In this document: positions 62,884 through 64,000 of the stretch, piece after piece
How positions within the stretch are numbered: position 1 is the stretch's first letter
Layout of the letters: each line of letters begins with the position of its first letter
Source of the DNA: Prevotella intermedia ATCC 25611 = DSM 20706
Lineage (GTDB): Bacteria; Bacteroidota; Bacteroidia; Bacteroidales; Bacteroidaceae
Length of the DNA stretch: 64,000 bases
Reading direction: 5' to 3'
NCBI RefSeq assembly: GCF_001953955.1
Contig: NZ_CP019301.1
Span: 1 to 64,000, forward strand
Program-made: the position numbers and the translations under genes
The notes under the pieces: generated by a model
What the model saw: the letters and a program-made list of their open reading frames with translations, nothing else
What the model was told of the DNA's origin: nothing
Databases searched by the model: none

Positions 62884-64000
62884 ATGAATTATACTGATTT
62901 CTTTAAAATGATTCCAGAGGCAAGTCTTGTTGCCGTTCTGATAATCCTTTTCGTTGCTGACTTTATTTCAGCAAAGACCGAAGAACGCAAGTGGTTCAAC
63001 CCCTTGGCTTGTGCGCTCCTGCTTGCAAACACCATCGTTTGCCTGCTCCCGATGCAGCCCGAAGAAGCCTTTGGCGGTATGTACATTACTTCGGCTGCGG
63101 TAAATGTCATGAAAGCAATCCTCGCTTTCGGTACATTCATCGTGGTGCTGCAAAGCCGCGTGTGGGCAGGAAAGAGCGGTAAAGAGGGCGAATTCTATAT
63201 GCTTGTCGTTTCAACCCTGCTGGGTATGAACACAATGATGAGCGCAGGAAACTTCCTCATGTTCTTCCTTGGTTTGGAAATGGCATCTGTGCCGATGGCG
63301 TGCGTGGTGGCTTTCGACGCCTATCGCAACAATTCTGCCGAAGCAGCAGCCAAGTTCATACTCACCGCAACCTTCTCAAGCGGTGTAATGCTCTATGGTA
63401 TCAGCTTCATTTATGCAGCTTACGGCACAATGTACTTCAACGATATTGCTGCCAACATACAGGCTACACCACTCACCATCATGGGCTTGGTGTTCTTCTT
63501 CAGCGGTCTTGGCTTCAAGATTTCGCTCGTTCCGTTCCACTTCTGGACAGCCGACACCTACCAAGGTGCGCCTACCACTGTTACGGGCTACCTCAGCGTA
63601 ATCTCTAAAGGTGCTGCCGCTTTCACCCTGTTGAGCATTCTGTTCCACGTCTTCGGCAGTATGATAGCTTACTGGCACGTACTTATGATGATTGTCATTG
63701 CACTTTCCATCACCATTGCCAACCTCTTCGCTATCCGCCAAGGCGAATTGAAACGCTTCATGGCGTTCAGTTCCATCTCGCAGGCAGGCTACATCATGCT
63801 TGCTGCATTGGGCAACAATTGGGACGCATCAATAGCATCGCTAAGCTACTACGTACTTATCTACGTGGTTGCCAATATGGCTGTGTTCACCATCATCTCG
63901 GTTGTAGAACAGAACAATGGCGGCAAGACCGACATTTCAGACTACAATGGTTTCTACAAAACCAACCCACGTTTGAGTTTCCTTATGACCATTGCCATGT
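62884..64000 (+). CDS. nuoN: Complex I subunit N, 3' end beyond the window
   Basis: Starts MNYTDFFKMIPEASLVAVLI, 15 bases after nuoM. The 372 visible codons include FLGLEMASVPMACVV, LGFKISLVPFHFWTAD and MAFSSISQAGYIMLA, matching the antiporter-like family. The frame is still open at 64000. Confidence 0.93.
   Translation, partial: MNYTDFFKMIPEASLVAVLIILFVADFISAKTEERKWFNPLACALLLANTIVCLLPMQPEEAFGGMYITSAAVNVMKAILAFGTFIVVLQSRVWAGKSGKEGEFYMLVVSTLLGMNTMMSAGNFLMFFLGLEMASVPMACVVAFDAYRNNSAEAAAKFILTATFSSGVMLYGISFIYAAYGTMYFNDIAANIQATPLTIMGLVFFFSGLGFKISLVPFHFWTADTYQGAPTTVTGYLSVISKGAAAFTLLSILFHVFGSMIAYWHVLMMIVIALSITIANLFAIRQGELKRFMAFSSISQAGYIMLAALGNNWDASIASLSYYVLIYVVANMAVFTIISVVEQNNGGKTDISDYNGFYKTNPRLSFLMTIAM

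Overview
The window looks like a chromosome segment of a Bacteroidetes bacterium, most likely an oral Prevotella of the P. intermedia type (species is inference). The evidence is a complex I operon of the nuoA-B-CD-H-I-J-K-L-M-N type without nuoEFG, the gene order ileS-traR/dksA-lspA and dnaN-exonuclease-coaBC-DUF4835-recN, promoters with the Bacteroidetes TAnnTTTG -7 element, a type-IX-like C-terminal sorting tail, and Bacteroides-type mobilization and integrase genes.

Layout. 1-9.6 kb: core genes on the + strand (ileS, a DksA-like protein, lspA, a DUF4296 lipoprotein, an M23 peptidase, a C69 dipeptidase). Almost all carry frameshifts, including ileS and lspA, which are normally essential, so sequence error is the best explanation. 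10.09-29.57 kb: an integrated mobilizable element of about 19.5 kb with relaxase, MobC, a candidate oriT, DUF3408, a primase, a VapE-like gene broken by an IS982-family insertion, two excisionase-like genes, a GC-rich cargo block, and two tandem tyrosine recombinases. Its ends are set by one copy of a chromosomal repeat that it cuts in two. 30-32.9 kb: a secreted nuclease, a short-chain dehydrogenase and a DUF3127 protein. 33.2-40.6 kb: dnaN, a DnaQ-type exonuclease, coaBC, DUF4835, recN and a dead-protease/TPR protein. 40.8-42.7 kb: tRNA-Arg(UCU) followed by an AT-rich three-gene island. 42.7-53.6 kb: accessory region with a MITE, an orphan HigA, a three-gene operon (secreted protein, small peptide, nuclease), two Fic proteins and an ECF sigma/anti-sigma operon. 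53.9-64 kb: the nuo operon, running off the end in nuoN.

How the genes work together. The strongest candidate for an undescribed system is the cargo at 17.2-26.2 kb: a TetR regulator, a paired ABC exporter (two half-transporters), an RND/MMPL transporter, a LolA-like periplasmic protein and an outer-membrane barrel. Together they could move a hydrophobic substrate across the whole envelope. Between the ABC pair and the RND gene lie four tandem 22-bp palindromes, which look like an operator array. The second notable item is a family of ~190-bp intergenic repeats (six copies, all in the same orientation). They carry two inverted-repeat pairs whose order is swapped between copies, and one copy shows a compensatory base change, which supports a real folded structure.
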